DNA of 64,000 nucleotides from Clostridia bacterium (GCA_900767715.1 CAAGAD010000005.1:744001-808000); one strand, 5' to 3'; shown: positions 8,137-16,361, numbered from the stretch's first letter. The notes: a model not told the origin generated them from the sequence alone. Program-made: numbers and translations.

Positions 8137-8607
8137 ATGAACGAATCAAGTTTGGATTGCAGAAGAATATTGAAGCAGATTGGCTCTGCCAAGCCCAACG
8201 CAATAGCGCGTATCTTTGGTAGGCAGGAGTTTAGCCAAGTGTTTGGCAAAGTGGAGTTTTACGACCTAGGGAAAGTGGTGGCGGTGGTATGCTGTATGAA
8301 AAATCTGCCCGCAACCAAAACTAATATTTTTGCCTTTCATATTCACGAATACGGCGTGTGCGAGGGAGATTTAGCGTCGGCGGGCGCGCATTTTGGCACG
8401 GGCGAACATCCAAATCATTTAGGAGATATGCCCGTTTTGTTCTCGAATGGTGGTGAAGCGTTTTTGGTGTTTTGCACGGACAGATTCACAATCAGTGAGA
8501 TTGTGGGCAGGTCGGTCATAATCCACGCCGGCCCAGACGACTTTGTTTCTCAGCCAGCCGGCAACGCGGGTGAACGCATTGCGTGCGGGTTGGTGCTGAA
8601 AAACTAA
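8137..8607 (+). CDS. sodC: Cu/Zn superoxide dismutase-like protein, no signal peptide
   Basis: Would dismutate superoxide to oxygen and peroxide. All metal ligands are present: H68 and H70 (FHIHEY), H85 (AGAHF), H91, H94 and D97 (EHPNHLGDMP), and H130 (VIIHAGPDDF); C75 and C150 (GERIACGLVL) fit the conserved disulfide. The 156-residue protein lacks an export signal or lipobox, unlike most bacterial SodC proteins, so a cytoplasmic location is suggested. TAGGAG precedes the ATG. The 27-residue N-terminus before the fold is unusual. It lies upstream of the DUF3800 gene, whose promoter overlaps its 3' end. Confidence 0.82.
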   Translation: MNESSLDCRRILKQIGSAKPNAIARIFGRQEFSQVFGKVEFYDLGKVVAVVCCMKNLPATKTNIFAFHIHEYGVCEGDLASAGAHFGTGEHPNHLGDMPVLFSNGGEAFLVFCTDRFTISEIVGRSVIIHAGPDDFVSQPAGNAGERIACGLVLKN

Positions 8608-8614
8608 TTGCCTA

Positions 8615-8642
8615 TTGCAAACCTAATCGCACGTGGTATAAT
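8615..8642 (+). promoter_or_regulatory. DUF3800 gene promoter (leaderless)
   Basis: TTGCAA (8615-8620), 16 bases ending in TGG, TATAAT (8637-8642), then six bases to the ATG at 8649. Confidence 0.65.
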
Positions 8643-8648
8643 GAAGAT

Positions 8649-9446
8649 ATGGAATATAAGTTGTTTGTAGATGACACGGGTTTTAACAAAGACAAAAACT
8701 CTACTAGGCTCAATGACGAGGTGGCGACAATGGTGAGTTGTCTTATTCCGGCTGACCGCGAGCAGATTGTCGCATGTGAAGTGGGCGACCAAATCGACGA
8801 CCTTAAAATGTATTACGGCGCGGACGAATTTCACTTTACAGACATCTACAACCGCATTAAACAGTTTCAAGGAATTGATGGTGATGACGTGCTGTCGATG
8901 ATTGATGTGTTCGCAGACATTGTTAAGGCATACGACATCAAGTTTGTGTCGCAGACCATTACGGGCAAAATGCTTAAATCCTACCCCAAACTGTTCGCGG
9001 GGCTCGATAAAATTGCCGATGAAATCAACCTACCCCACACCGAACGCGAGCGCAAAGAGTCTTACGCACTCATACTGAATATCATTCAAGCCGAGAAATA
9101 CGTCCGCTCGCTCGACCCGGTCAACCGCATTGCGCAGGTGTATGTTGACGAAGGTATCAAAAAGGCGGGCGAACGTGCCGAGATAAGTCTTGACAGAAAA
9201 CATTTTGTGCCGATATATTTCGCTTCAAGTGTGAAAAACAAAATGTTACAACTCGCCGACTTTGGTGCGTGGTCACTATCCCGCACCAAGCAAAGCCTTG
9301 ACAAAGCAAACGGCGGTGCGATGAAAGACTTTGAACGTAATGTGTTGTACATTCTTAGCGACATCGCACATAACTATGTCAACATTGACAAAATTAGCAT
9401 TGACCCAAACAATGTACCCAGTCTTGACAACTTTTATGGCAGATAA
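8649..9446 (+). CDS. DUF3800 family protein
   Basis: 265-residue protein of the DUF3800 family, which has an RNase H-like fold and is often found near mobile or defence genes; its activity is not established. Conserved marks are the opening acidic motif YKLFVDDTGFN, DEFHFTDIYN (about residues 58-67), an internal YVDEGI acidic strand and the C-terminal LADFGAWSLSR motif. An upstream in-frame start exists, but the promoter -10 ends six bases before this ATG, so I choose 8649. There is no ribosome binding site. No mobile-element genes are nearby. Confidence 0.78.
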   Translation: MEYKLFVDDTGFNKDKNSTRLNDEVATMVSCLIPADREQIVACEVGDQIDDLKMYYGADEFHFTDIYNRIKQFQGIDGDDVLSMIDVFADIVKAYDIKFVSQTITGKMLKSYPKLFAGLDKIADEINLPHTERERKESYALILNIIQAEKYVRSLDPVNRIAQVYVDEGIKKAGERAEISLDRKHFVPIYFASSVKNKMLQLADFGAWSLSRTKQSLDKANGGAMKDFERNVLYILSDIAHNYVNIDKISIDPNNVPSLDNFYGR

Positions 9447-9470
9447 ACACTCTCCACGAGTGTTTTTTAT
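9445..9470 (+). terminator. Terminator of the DUF3800 gene
   Basis: AACACTC-TCCAC-GAGTGTT stem with a T6 tract, starting at the stop codon. Confidence 0.8.
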
Positions 9471-9556
9471 TTCCGCGAAATATTATTTTACAAACCACCG
9501 CTTGATTCGCGTGCAATAATCTAAATATTATGTTATACTAAACCAAGGAGAGCAAT

Positions 9557-10153
9557 ATGGCAATAGAAGTTGAAGCGGGGTTTAAAGTTAGAGAGAGCAA
9601 GGAAGAAGCGGAGAAAATTTTGCTGGATAATGGCTTTGTAAATACTTTTAAAACTGCACACACACATGATGTGTATTTTGGAAAAAATTTAAAGATTGAC
9701 GGCAAAAGCGAAGAAGAAATAAAACGCAGTATGGTGCGTCTTCGTGGGTTCGCAACATTCGAAAATTTGCGACTTTTGGGCGATGAATATCCCGAAGGAA
9801 AATACAAGGTTGACTTTAAAACGGCACTAGATATTTGTAACCGACTTTTAGCGAACGGCTTTGATGTGGTTATCGACACCGAAAAGACAGATTGGGTTTA
9901 CAAGAAAGGCAGATGTTGGCACCAGTTGCAAGAGATTAATGGCATAGGTCTTGTGGACTATGTCTATAACGAAGAAATCTTCGATAATGGCTTGACCGAA
10001 CAAGAACAATTCGACCTACTCCACCAGCAGATGACTGACCTAGGCTTTCACTTTGAATACGACCTTGGCATAGACAAACTTCGCACCTTGCTCTCGGGAA
10101 CGATTCAATTTTCCATCAACCAAATCGGCAAATACAACTACCAGGGAAAATAG
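9557..10153 (+). CDS. CYTH-like (triphosphate tunnel) domain protein
   Basis: 198-residue protein whose opening IEVEAGFKV resembles the ExExK strand of CYTH enzymes, although the lysine is displaced. It continues with a YFGK-type strand, an RLRGFA segment (about residue 57) and a KTDWVYKKGR strand. CYTH proteins hydrolyse or cyclise nucleoside triphosphates or inorganic triphosphate. The assignment is by pattern only. AAGGAGAG precedes the ATG, and TTATACT lies about 17 bases upstream as the likely -10. A more typical CYTH protein is encoded at 41788-42369. Confidence 0.5.
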   Translation: MAIEVEAGFKVRESKEEAEKILLDNGFVNTFKTAHTHDVYFGKNLKIDGKSEEEIKRSMVRLRGFATFENLRLLGDEYPEGKYKVDFKTALDICNRLLANGFDVVIDTEKTDWVYKKGRCWHQLQEINGIGLVDYVYNEEIFDNGLTEQEQFDLLHQQMTDLGFHFEYDLGIDKLRTLLSGTIQFSINQIGKYNYQGK

Positions 10154-10186
10154 AAAATCATTTATAAAATCTAACTAGGGTGAGGA

Positions 10187-10831
10187 ATGGATTATACAAG
10201 TAGTGAAAAAAGAAAAATTGTGAAGGACGACTATAATGCGATTGCAGACCTTTACGCTAAACGCTATGGCAGTATAGATTATTGCAAAAGTTATATAGAT
10301 AAATTCGTAGCCGATTTAATAGGAAGAGATGTTTTAGATGTCGGCTGTGGCGCGGGGCAAATTACAAATTACCTTACGCAGAAAGGTTTTGACGTTGTCG
10401 GGTTAGATTTCTCGCAAAAAATATTAAGAATAGCAAAACAAAATTTTCCAAATTGTAAATTCATACAAACAGACATATGCGAGTTTAAACGAGAAAGCCA
10501 AGTTGACGGAATCATTACGAAAGATGTTTTGTTTCACTTGCCTGACGAAGACCTAATACGAGTATTGCACATATTTAAAAAACTATTAAAACCGAAAGGC
10601 AGTCTTTGTATCATAATGGACGTGTTAAGAGAGCCGGGCGAGAAAATATTTATTGAAGAACTAGATGGCAAACACCAAATATATTACAACTGCTTGTCAC
10701 CTGAGAAACTGATAGCGTTGTTGGAAGATGCTGGTTTCAGTATCGCAAGCATACAACTGGTTGAAGCCAATGAGAATGTTTCCGCATATGCAAAAAGTAT
10801 TATGATATTTCAGGTTCGCAATAAAATATAA
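10187..10831 (+). CDS. Class I SAM-dependent methyltransferase
   Basis: 214-residue Rossmann-fold methyltransferase. Motif I is DVLDVGCGAGQ (about residues 49-59), motif II is GLDFSQ, and post-motif IITKDVLFHLPD matches the Methyltransf_11/25 pattern. The substrate cannot be told from sequence; small-molecule or quinone-type substrates are common for this group. It starts 33 bases after the CYTH-like gene, with a weak GGGTGAGG ribosome binding site, so the two may be co-transcribed. Confidence 0.8.
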   Translation: MDYTSSEKRKIVKDDYNAIADLYAKRYGSIDYCKSYIDKFVADLIGRDVLDVGCGAGQITNYLTQKGFDVVGLDFSQKILRIAKQNFPNCKFIQTDICEFKRESQVDGIITKDVLFHLPDEDLIRVLHIFKKLLKPKGSLCIIMDVLREPGEKIFIEELDGKHQIYYNCLSPEKLIALLEDAGFSIASIQLVEANENVSAYAKSIMIFQVRNKI

Positions 10832-10855
10832 ATTTACATTACAAGGGGAAATAGA

Positions 10856-10951
10856 ATGCAAGCGGTGATTTTTGATTTCGACGACACCAAAAGCGAGAAC
10901 AGAACCATTTGGAACAAAGTTTTGCATGCAGACAACGTGCCGTATGTTTAA
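10856..10951 (+). pseudogene. Remnant of a HAD-superfamily phosphatase N-terminus
   Basis: A 31-codon ORF with ribosome binding site AAGGGGA opens MQAVIFDFDDTKSENR, matching the catalytic DxD motif I of HAD hydrolases, and then stops at TAA after NVPYV. No continuation is seen in other frames downstream. It lies 24 bases after the methyltransferase and appears to be a truncated gene end left by deletion. It could also be a translated micro-peptide, but it cannot be an active HAD enzyme. Confidence 0.6.
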
Positions 10952-11046
10952 AAAGAAAAGTTTAGGAATTAAGGAGTTTAAAAATATTTTAAAAATCCAA
11001 AATGAGAAACTAGTTAATGCGCGTAAATAAAACTGCCGTGAATCTA

Positions 11047-11075
11047 TTGACAAACAAAGCAAAAAGATGTAAAGT
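11047..11075 (+). promoter_or_regulatory. metK riboswitch promoter
   Basis: TTGACA (11047-11052), a 17-base spacer, TAAAGT (11070-11075) preceded by TG. Transcription would start at about 11082, at the 5' edge of the riboswitch. Confidence 0.6.
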
Positions 11076-11078
11076 TTA

Positions 11079-11242
11079 ATTATCCATAAAGAGTGTGCGA
11101 GGGACAGCCCCGATGACCACACAGCAACCTAGCGAAAGCCAAGGTGCTAATGGCTGACCGATGGGAACGAATTTCAAACATTTATCCTGTCGGTAACGAT
11201 GGGATTTTTTAATCCCTTTATGGAAATAGAAAGTAAAGGAAG
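11079..11242 (+). ncRNA. SAM-I (S-box) riboswitch, translational type
   Basis: The core matches the S-box consensus: AGAG then GTGTG (P2), GAGGGAC, GCCCCGATGA, the P2 partner CACAC, AGCAACC and AAGGTGCTAAT. P1 can form between ATCCAT (11082-11087) and ATGGGAT (11199-11205). Downstream, GGGATT-TTTT-AATCCC (11201-11216) competes with P1, and CCTTTA (11215-11220) can pair with TAAAGG (11234-11239), hiding the metK ribosome binding site. High SAM should favour P1 and the ribosome-site hairpin, switching metK off. The family call is firm; the switching model is inferred. Confidence 0.85.
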
Positions 11243-11251
11243 AAAAATAAA

Positions 11252-12406
11252 ATGAAAGGAACAAAATTCAAAAACAAACAAGGTGACGTAAACACGAAAT
11301 ATGACAGTGCAATGCATACCAAACAGCGAACAATTATTACGAGCGAAAGCGTGAATATTGGTCACCCGGACAAAACGTGCGACGTGATTGCAGACGCGTT
11401 TTTGGACGAGGCGTTGAAGCAAGATCCACAATCACAAATGGCTGTGGAGTGCGCGATTAAGGACGAAAAACTTTTTGTCTATGGCGAGGCGACGACCAAA
11501 GCAAAAATAGACTATGATAGTATTGCTCGTGGGGTCTTGAAAGATATCGGCTACACGAACAATTTTGAAATCATTAAAGAGATTAGTGAGCAAAGCCCAG
11601 ACATAAACCAAGCGGTAGTAAAAGAAGATATATGCGCGAATGACCAAGGAATGGTATATGGCTATGCGACAAACGAAACAAAAGAGTTTATGCCCTTGCC
11701 GATAGTCATCGCGCACAAGATTATGCGTCAGTACGAAGCATTTAGAAGAACGAGAAAAGATTTTTTCGCGGACGCAAAAAGTCAAGTGTCTGTTGAGTAT
11801 GAAGACGGCAAGCCAACTAGAATTACGACAGTGTTAATTTCTGTGTCACACGACAAATGTTTGCGACTAGACGAAATACAGAAGTTGATTAAAGAAATCG
11901 TTTTAGATAAAGTGCTATGTGAGTACAAAGATTACACGCACGACACGGAGTTTATCATCAACCCAAGTGGCAAGTTCACAATATGGGGTTCGTTTGGTGA
12001 CTCGGGTTGTGTCGGTCGAAAGATTGTCGTGGACAGTTATGGCGGAGTTGGTCGCGTGGGCGGTGGTTGTTTTTCGAGTAAGAATGCAACCAAGGTCGAC
12101 AGGTCGGGTGCGTATTACGCACGATACGTGGCGAAAAACATCGTGGCGCACCACCTTGCCGACAAGTGCGAAATCCAAGTCGCATACGGCATAGGGCTCA
12201 GCCAGCCAATCGCAATAAACATTGACACATTTAATACTGAATCTCGACCTATTGCCGAAATTTACAGATATGTGGCGGACAATTTCGATTTCAGCCCCGC
12301 AAACATTATTCGCGAACTCGACCTACTAAAACTAATCTACAAGCAGACCGCTTGTTACGGTCATTTTGGAAGAAGTGAGTTTAGTTGGGAAAAAATAAAA
12401 AACTAG
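11252..12406 (+). CDS. metK: S-adenosylmethionine synthetase (divergent MetK)
   Basis: Makes SAM from methionine and ATP. The 384-residue protein has ESVNIGHPDKTCD (about residues 29-41), the central DKVLCEY-to-FIINPSGKFTIWGSFGDSG region and VDRSGAYYARYVAKNI. It is divergent: the usual GGPxGDxG loop reads WGSFGDSG and the loop before VDRS reads GGGCFSSKNATK. A roughly 20-residue basic N-terminal extension precedes the usual start; GGAAG nine bases before the ATG supports the long form. The SAM-I riboswitch directly upstream gives feedback control and supports the function. Confidence 0.9.
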   Translation: MKGTKFKNKQGDVNTKYDSAMHTKQRTIITSESVNIGHPDKTCDVIADAFLDEALKQDPQSQMAVECAIKDEKLFVYGEATTKAKIDYDSIARGVLKDIGYTNNFEIIKEISEQSPDINQAVVKEDICANDQGMVYGYATNETKEFMPLPIVIAHKIMRQYEAFRRTRKDFFADAKSQVSVEYEDGKPTRITTVLISVSHDKCLRLDEIQKLIKEIVLDKVLCEYKDYTHDTEFIINPSGKFTIWGSFGDSGCVGRKIVVDSYGGVGRVGGGCFSSKNATKVDRSGAYYARYVAKNIVAHHLADKCEIQVAYGIGLSQPIAINIDTFNTESRPIAEIYRYVADNFDFSPANIIRELDLLKLIYKQTACYGHFGRSEFSWEKIKN

Positions 12407-12536
12407 CCAGATATTACTAAAAGACGTAGTTAATATTAAAATAAATTAATAATAGCCGATCAGTAAAACATTCAGCGTATCATTGGCCAACTGTTCGTGC
12501 ATTTACTAATAACATCGACCTAAACAGCGGAAACAA

Positions 12537-12562
12537 AAAGCACAGCAAATGTGCTTATTTGT
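12537..12562 (+). terminator. Probable terminator of metK
   Basis: AGCACA-GCAAA-TGTGCT stem followed by a broken T-run. The rest of 12407-12690 holds no gene I can support. Confidence 0.5.
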
Positions 12563-12690
12563 TTGATAGAATGATTATATAACATAGTTAAACTTGATTG
12601 CAACGACGAACGCTCTCGCACTAGCATATTTTAATACGACTCTTATGCACCGTGCGAGTACAATCCAGTGTGAAACACTCAATAAAAAAA

Positions 12691-12779
12691 TGGCGGAGGA
12701 AGAGGGATTCGAACCCCCGTGGGCTTGCACCCAAACGGTTTTCAAGACCGCCTCGTTATGACCGCTTCGATATTCCTCC
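12691..12779 (-). tRNA. tRNA-Ser (UGA)
   Basis: Minus-strand cloverleaf: acceptor GGAGGAA pairs with TTCCTCC, the anticodon loop is CTTGAAA (anticodon TGA), there is a long variable arm typical of class II tRNA-Ser, the T-loop is TTCGAATC, and 3' CCA is encoded. Confidence 0.95.
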
Positions 12780-12829
12780 AAGCCAATTATGCCAGATGCA
12801 GACGTGTGCATCGTTGCGATAACAAAATT

Positions 12830-12858
12830 ATTATACAATAATTTAACCCAAAAGGCAA
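12830..12858 (-). promoter_or_regulatory. tRNA-Ser promoter
   Basis: Minus-strand TTGCCT, 17-base spacer, TATAAT; the start point would be about 44 bases before the tRNA. The stretch from 12859 to about 13000 holds no gene that I can see. Confidence 0.6.
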
Positions 12859-13057
12859 GAGTTTTTTATAATTTTGTTTTCGTTTTTTAATCGTGGCGCA
12901 CAACCCTGCCCAGTGGCTTACCGTGACACAGTGTTCTACCAACAAAAAATAAACTAGTAATCAATTATGCAGTTGACAAAATATATAAATTTGTGGGTTT
13001 AAAGGATTGTCAGTTTTAAAGTTTCATGATAAAATAATGGTTGATAAGACAACGGAA

Positions 13058-13771
13058 ATGAAAAAGGTTTTGAAATTGGGAATTGGCGTGATGATAGTTA
13101 TGCTGGTGCTGAATGTTTACTTCGGTGCTATTTGCACGCGCCCTCAAACGCACGCGCAGATTACAGACAAGACGTTGAGCGAGTTAGACTTGACTGCGTG
13201 TGAAAACTTAATGATAGTTGCCCACCCCGACGACGAAATGCTATGGGGCGGTCGCGAACTGATTGAAACCGGCAACTACCTAGTTGTGTGTATGACCTAT
13301 GGAAAGTCGAAAACGCGCGGCGTTGACTTTTGCGAAAATATGAAGGAAATCTACAACACTCCGCTTATGCTGAACTACCCAGACAAGATGTTTTACAAGC
13401 GTTCTAATTGGGGCAAATACCAAACGGAAATGTTGAAAGACATCGAAAAGGTGTTGACGGCGAAACACTGGAACAAAATCGTCACTCACAACCCTGACGG
13501 CGAATATGGTCACCAGCATCACAAATTTCTTAACGCAATGGTGACTAGCGAATGTCAAAACAAAGGGTGGCTGAACGAGTTGTATTATTTTGGAAAATAT
13601 TACAACAAATACCAGATAGAAGGACTGGAAATAACCACTTCGGGCGACACCTTGATAAAAAAGATTAAACTTATCAATCGATATGATTCAAACTTGCACT
13701 ATTTAGGACGTAAATTCGAGCATATGTACCAGTACGATTCAATCGTGAAATATGCAGATTGGAACAAATAG
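13058..13771 (+). CDS. PIG-L/LmbE family N-acetylglucosamine deacetylase-like protein, membrane-anchored
   Basis: Zinc-dependent deacetylase fold acting on N-acetyl sugars. After an N-terminal membrane segment (about residues 4-25) comes the metal motif AHPDDEMLWG (about residues 55-64), the family mark, and the second site NPDGEYGHQHH. The 237-residue length fits a secreted or anchored PIG-L protein. I choose the ATG at 13058 because TTGTCA (13007-13012) and TAAAAT (13030-13035, 17-base spacing) form a promoter whose start point lies beyond the two earlier in-frame starts. The substrate may be a wall or surface glycan; this is inference. Confidence 0.82.
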   Translation: MKKVLKLGIGVMIVMLVLNVYFGAICTRPQTHAQITDKTLSELDLTACENLMIVAHPDDEMLWGGRELIETGNYLVVCMTYGKSKTRGVDFCENMKEIYNTPLMLNYPDKMFYKRSNWGKYQTEMLKDIEKVLTAKHWNKIVTHNPDGEYGHQHHKFLNAMVTSECQNKGWLNELYYFGKYYNKYQIEGLEITTSGDTLIKKIKLINRYDSNLHYLGRKFEHMYQYDSIVKYADWNK

Positions 13772-13790
13772 CATCGGGAAAACAATCCGC

Positions 13791-13991
13791 CTATTCATCA
13801 TAGCCGAGCGACGCGATAAGGCGTTTATAATCCTCCCAACAATGTTCGCGAATAGGCATAGGATTGTGGTTGTCGAAAAATAAAACCAACGCGGGACTAA
13901 TACTATTCCACTTCGGCAAAATCTCATAACTCACTAAATGGCCTTCTCTAATCAAACGCTTCGCTGTTCCGTGATAGTTGTAATAAAACAT
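13791..13991 (-). CDS. Small conserved-type protein, unknown function
   Basis: 66 residues, opening MFYYNYHGTAKRLIREGHL and ending with PMPIREHCWEDYKRL. I recall a family of about 70-residue Bacillota proteins with the same NYHGxxK and PIREHxWxEY signatures, sometimes annotated, probably misleadingly, as thermostable hemolysin delta-VPH. It is soluble and lacks a signal peptide. It is convergent with the PIG-L gene (19-base gap). I see no clear ribosome binding site. Confidence 0.6.
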   Translation of the reverse strand: MFYYNYHGTAKRLIREGHLVSYEILPKWNSISPALVLFFDNHNPMPIREHCWEDYKRLIASLGYDE

Positions 13992-14032
13992 AAAACTAGT
14001 GTGGGCGATTTAAACAAAAATATTTCAACAAA

Positions 14033-14083
14033 CTAAAAAACGCGATGTGTTCAACCATTGATTGAATGTGTCGCGTTTTTTAT
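14033..14083. terminator. Bidirectional terminator
   Basis: A perfect stem AAAAAACGCGA / TCGCGTTTTTT with inner pairing TGTTCAA/TTGAATG. It ends the DUF378 gene on the minus strand. Confidence 0.8.
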
Positions 14084-14089
14084 ATTCGA

Positions 14090-14317
14090 TTATTTGTCGT
14101 TCTTGTTGCAAAGTTTGATAACACCTTTGTCCAAAATACTTGCCAAGATGAGCCAAAGTGCGCTGATGAAAACGAGCACATAGACGAACGAACTGCCTAG
14201 ATTTTGACCCGAGCCGAAAATGGCACTCACAAGGTTAAAATCGAATATGCCAACCAATCCCCAGTTCACTGCTCCAATCAAAATAATGATGAATGCGATT
14301 ATATTTGCGATAATCAT
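14090..14317 (-). CDS. DUF378 (YuzA-like) two-helix membrane protein
   Basis: 75-residue membrane protein with two hydrophobic helices and the family signature GAVNWGLVGIFDFNLV (about residues 16-31). The role is unknown in Bacillota. A strong ribosome binding site (AAGGAGG) lies seven bases before the ATG. Confidence 0.85.
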   Translation of the reverse strand: MIIANIIAFIIILIGAVNWGLVGIFDFNLVSAIFGSGQNLGSSFVYVLVFISALWLILASILDKGVIKLCNKNDK

Positions 14318-14421
14318 ATTTCCTCCTTGATTGTAGTGTGTGGCGAAAAAGGAAAAATATGCATAAATGTCACAACTGTTAACAGACGTAAATAGTGAAA
14401 CGCGCTTTGCATTTTGCGGAC

Positions 14422-14460
14422 AAAAAAGACCACCAAAGTCAAATCGGTTTTGGTGGTCTT
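14422..14460 (-). terminator. metG terminator
   Basis: Minus-strand AAGACCACCAAA / TTTGGTGGTCTT stem (11-12 bp) followed by TTTTTT. Confidence 0.85.
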
Positions 14461-14468
14461 ATATTAAT

Positions 14469-16022
14469 CTAACCTTCAATTAGTTTGATGGTTTCTTGCA
14501 CTTTTAGTCTTGGGAACAAAGGCGCAATTTTGGTGATTCTACTGTCACGGTTTGCCACATATCTGGCTTGGTCGAATGTTTGATATTTTTTGCCAACGCC
14601 GAGTGCAGAGAATATTTTGTCGCAACTCTCCGGAATTATTGGTGTGAGCAAGATTGCACTCACGCGCAACACTTCGGTAAGATTGTACAGAACGGTCGAA
14701 AGACGTTCGCGTTCGGTCTCGTCTTTTGCCAAATTCCAAGGTTGTGTGGCGTCGATATATTTGTTGCCGGCATCGATAAGTGAAATCACCTTTTCAATGG
14801 CGTGTTTCACCTCTTGCTCGTCCATATCTTTCACATATTGCGCATAGACGCTGTTTACTTGATTCAAGAGTTCGTCGTCTTCTTCGCCATAGGTGTTGCC
14901 ATAAGGCAATTCGCCCGAGAAATATTGCTCAGCCATTGCGCTTGTGCGTGACAAAAGGTTTCCAAGCATATTACACAAATCCTTGTTGATAACGTTCAAA
15001 TAGTTTTCCGTGGTGTAAGGCGCGTCCTGAACGAGAGGACCTTCTTTCAAAAGATAATATCTCAATGCGTCAACCGATGTGTATTTGATAAGACTTCTAG
15101 GATAGAATCCGTTACCCAAAGACTTACCCATTTTTGCTCCGCCGTTAGTCAACCAGCCGTGTGCGTGGATTTCTTTTGGCAATGGCAATCCCAATGCCCA
15201 CAAGAGTGCTGGCCAAATGATTGTGTGGAAACGTGTGATTTCTTTGCCGACAATATGCAAGTCGGCTGGCCAAAATTTTTCAAATAAACTTTCATCGTCA
15301 CTGTCATAGCCGAGTGCGGTGATATAGTTGGTCAGCGCGTCAACCCAAACGTAAATGGTGTGTTTTGGGTCGAACGAAACTGGAATGCCCCAACGTACAG
15401 AAGTGCGGGTCAAGCAAAGGTCTTCAAGACCGGGTTTGACGAAGTTGTTGTACATCTCATTACGGGTGCGTTCTTGGCGAACGAAAGTAGGGTCTTTCAA
15501 CAATTTTTCAATCTGCTTTTGGTATTTGCTCAAACGGAAGAAATACGCCTCCTCTTTGGCGGTTTCGACTGGGCGATGACATTCAGGGCATAAGCCGTCC
15601 GGCGCTTGCGTCTTGGTGTAGAAGGTTTCGCAAGGGACGCAGTACAGACCTTCGTATGATGATTTGTAGATTTCACCCTTTTCGTAGAGCGTGTCAAAAA
15701 TCTTGCTGGCAGCCTTTTCGTGATATTCGTCTGTGGTGCGAATGAATTTGTTGTATGAGATGTTTAAAAGACGCCATAAATCTTTTGCGTCAGCCACCAC
15801 TTCATCAACGTATTCTTTTGGAGTCTTTCCAGCCTTGGCGCTGACTTGTTCAATCTTTTGTCCGTGCTCGTCCGTGCCGGTCAAGAAGAAAACATCATAA
15901 CCACGTGCGCGACGATATCTGGCAATGCAGTCCGCCAAAACAGTTGGGTAACAAGTGCCCAAATGGAAATTGCCGTTTGGATAATATATAGGGGTTGTTA
16001 CATAAAATTTTTTTTGTTCCAT
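14469..16022 (-). CDS. metG: Methionyl-tRNA synthetase, short form
   Basis: Class I synthetase charging tRNA-Met. 517 residues: HIGH motif as HLGT at 20-23, TGTDEHGQKI binding region, a four-cysteine zinc knuckle (CVPC ... CPEC at about residues 127-147), and the KMSKS loop as KMGKS at 297-301, where the serine is replaced by glycine. It lacks the C-terminal EMAP-like dimer domain of about 650-residue versions. AAAGGTG precedes the ATG. Two palindromes lie in its upstream region. The 390-base spacer to trpS is otherwise AT-rich with no T-box that I recognise. Confidence 0.95.
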   Translation of the reverse strand: MEQKKFYVTTPIYYPNGNFHLGTCYPTVLADCIARYRRARGYDVFFLTGTDEHGQKIEQVSAKAGKTPKEYVDEVVADAKDLWRLLNISYNKFIRTTDEYHEKAASKIFDTLYEKGEIYKSSYEGLYCVPCETFYTKTQAPDGLCPECHRPVETAKEEAYFFRLSKYQKQIEKLLKDPTFVRQERTRNEMYNNFVKPGLEDLCLTRTSVRWGIPVSFDPKHTIYVWVDALTNYITALGYDSDDESLFEKFWPADLHIVGKEITRFHTIIWPALLWALGLPLPKEIHAHGWLTNGGAKMGKSLGNGFYPRSLIKYTSVDALRYYLLKEGPLVQDAPYTTENYLNVINKDLCNMLGNLLSRTSAMAEQYFSGELPYGNTYGEEDDELLNQVNSVYAQYVKDMDEQEVKHAIEKVISLIDAGNKYIDATQPWNLAKDETERERLSTVLYNLTEVLRVSAILLTPIIPESCDKIFSALGVGKKYQTFDQARYVANRDSRITKIAPLFPRLKVQETIKLIEG

Positions 16023-16043
16023 ATTTCACCTTTAAATTTTTAT

Positions 16044-16078
16044 ATTTTAGTTAAAATTTGTTGTTATTTAGTTAAAAT
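16044..16078. promoter_or_regulatory. Two 14-bp palindromes upstream of metG
   Basis: ATTTTA-GT-TAAAAT at 16044-16057 and TATTTA-GT-TAAAAT at 16065-16078, with centres 21 bp (two helical turns) apart, just before the metG ribosome binding site. An operator is possible, but low-complexity AT-rich sequence could also produce this. Confidence 0.35.
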
Positions 16079-16361
16079 TCACAAAAATAATTTGCAATTT
16101 TTTATTTTTAAATAAACTTTTACATTATTCATATTAAATTTTGCGAAATTTTATATTGATTTTATCTATTGTAAGATTTTTTACACAAATAGTCATTAAA
16201 AAAATTGCGTAAAAATTTTCCTACTAATTTTTAAATTATTTTATGTCGCAGAGCGACATTCGTTTAGATAATATTATGCTTGCTAAATTTTGGTGCATTG
16301 TCGCCCTCCTACAATTTTGGTCTATTATACTCTTAAATTGTGGTAAATGCAACAAATTAAA

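Noticed and set aside
12575..12838. 87-codon minus-strand ORF across the tRNA-Ser gene
   Set aside because: It is a reading frame through the tRNA and its leader.
16243..16259. 7-bp hairpin ATGTCGC-AGA-GCGACAT upstream of trpS as a terminator or T-box element
   Set aside because: No T-run and no T-box consensus nearby.
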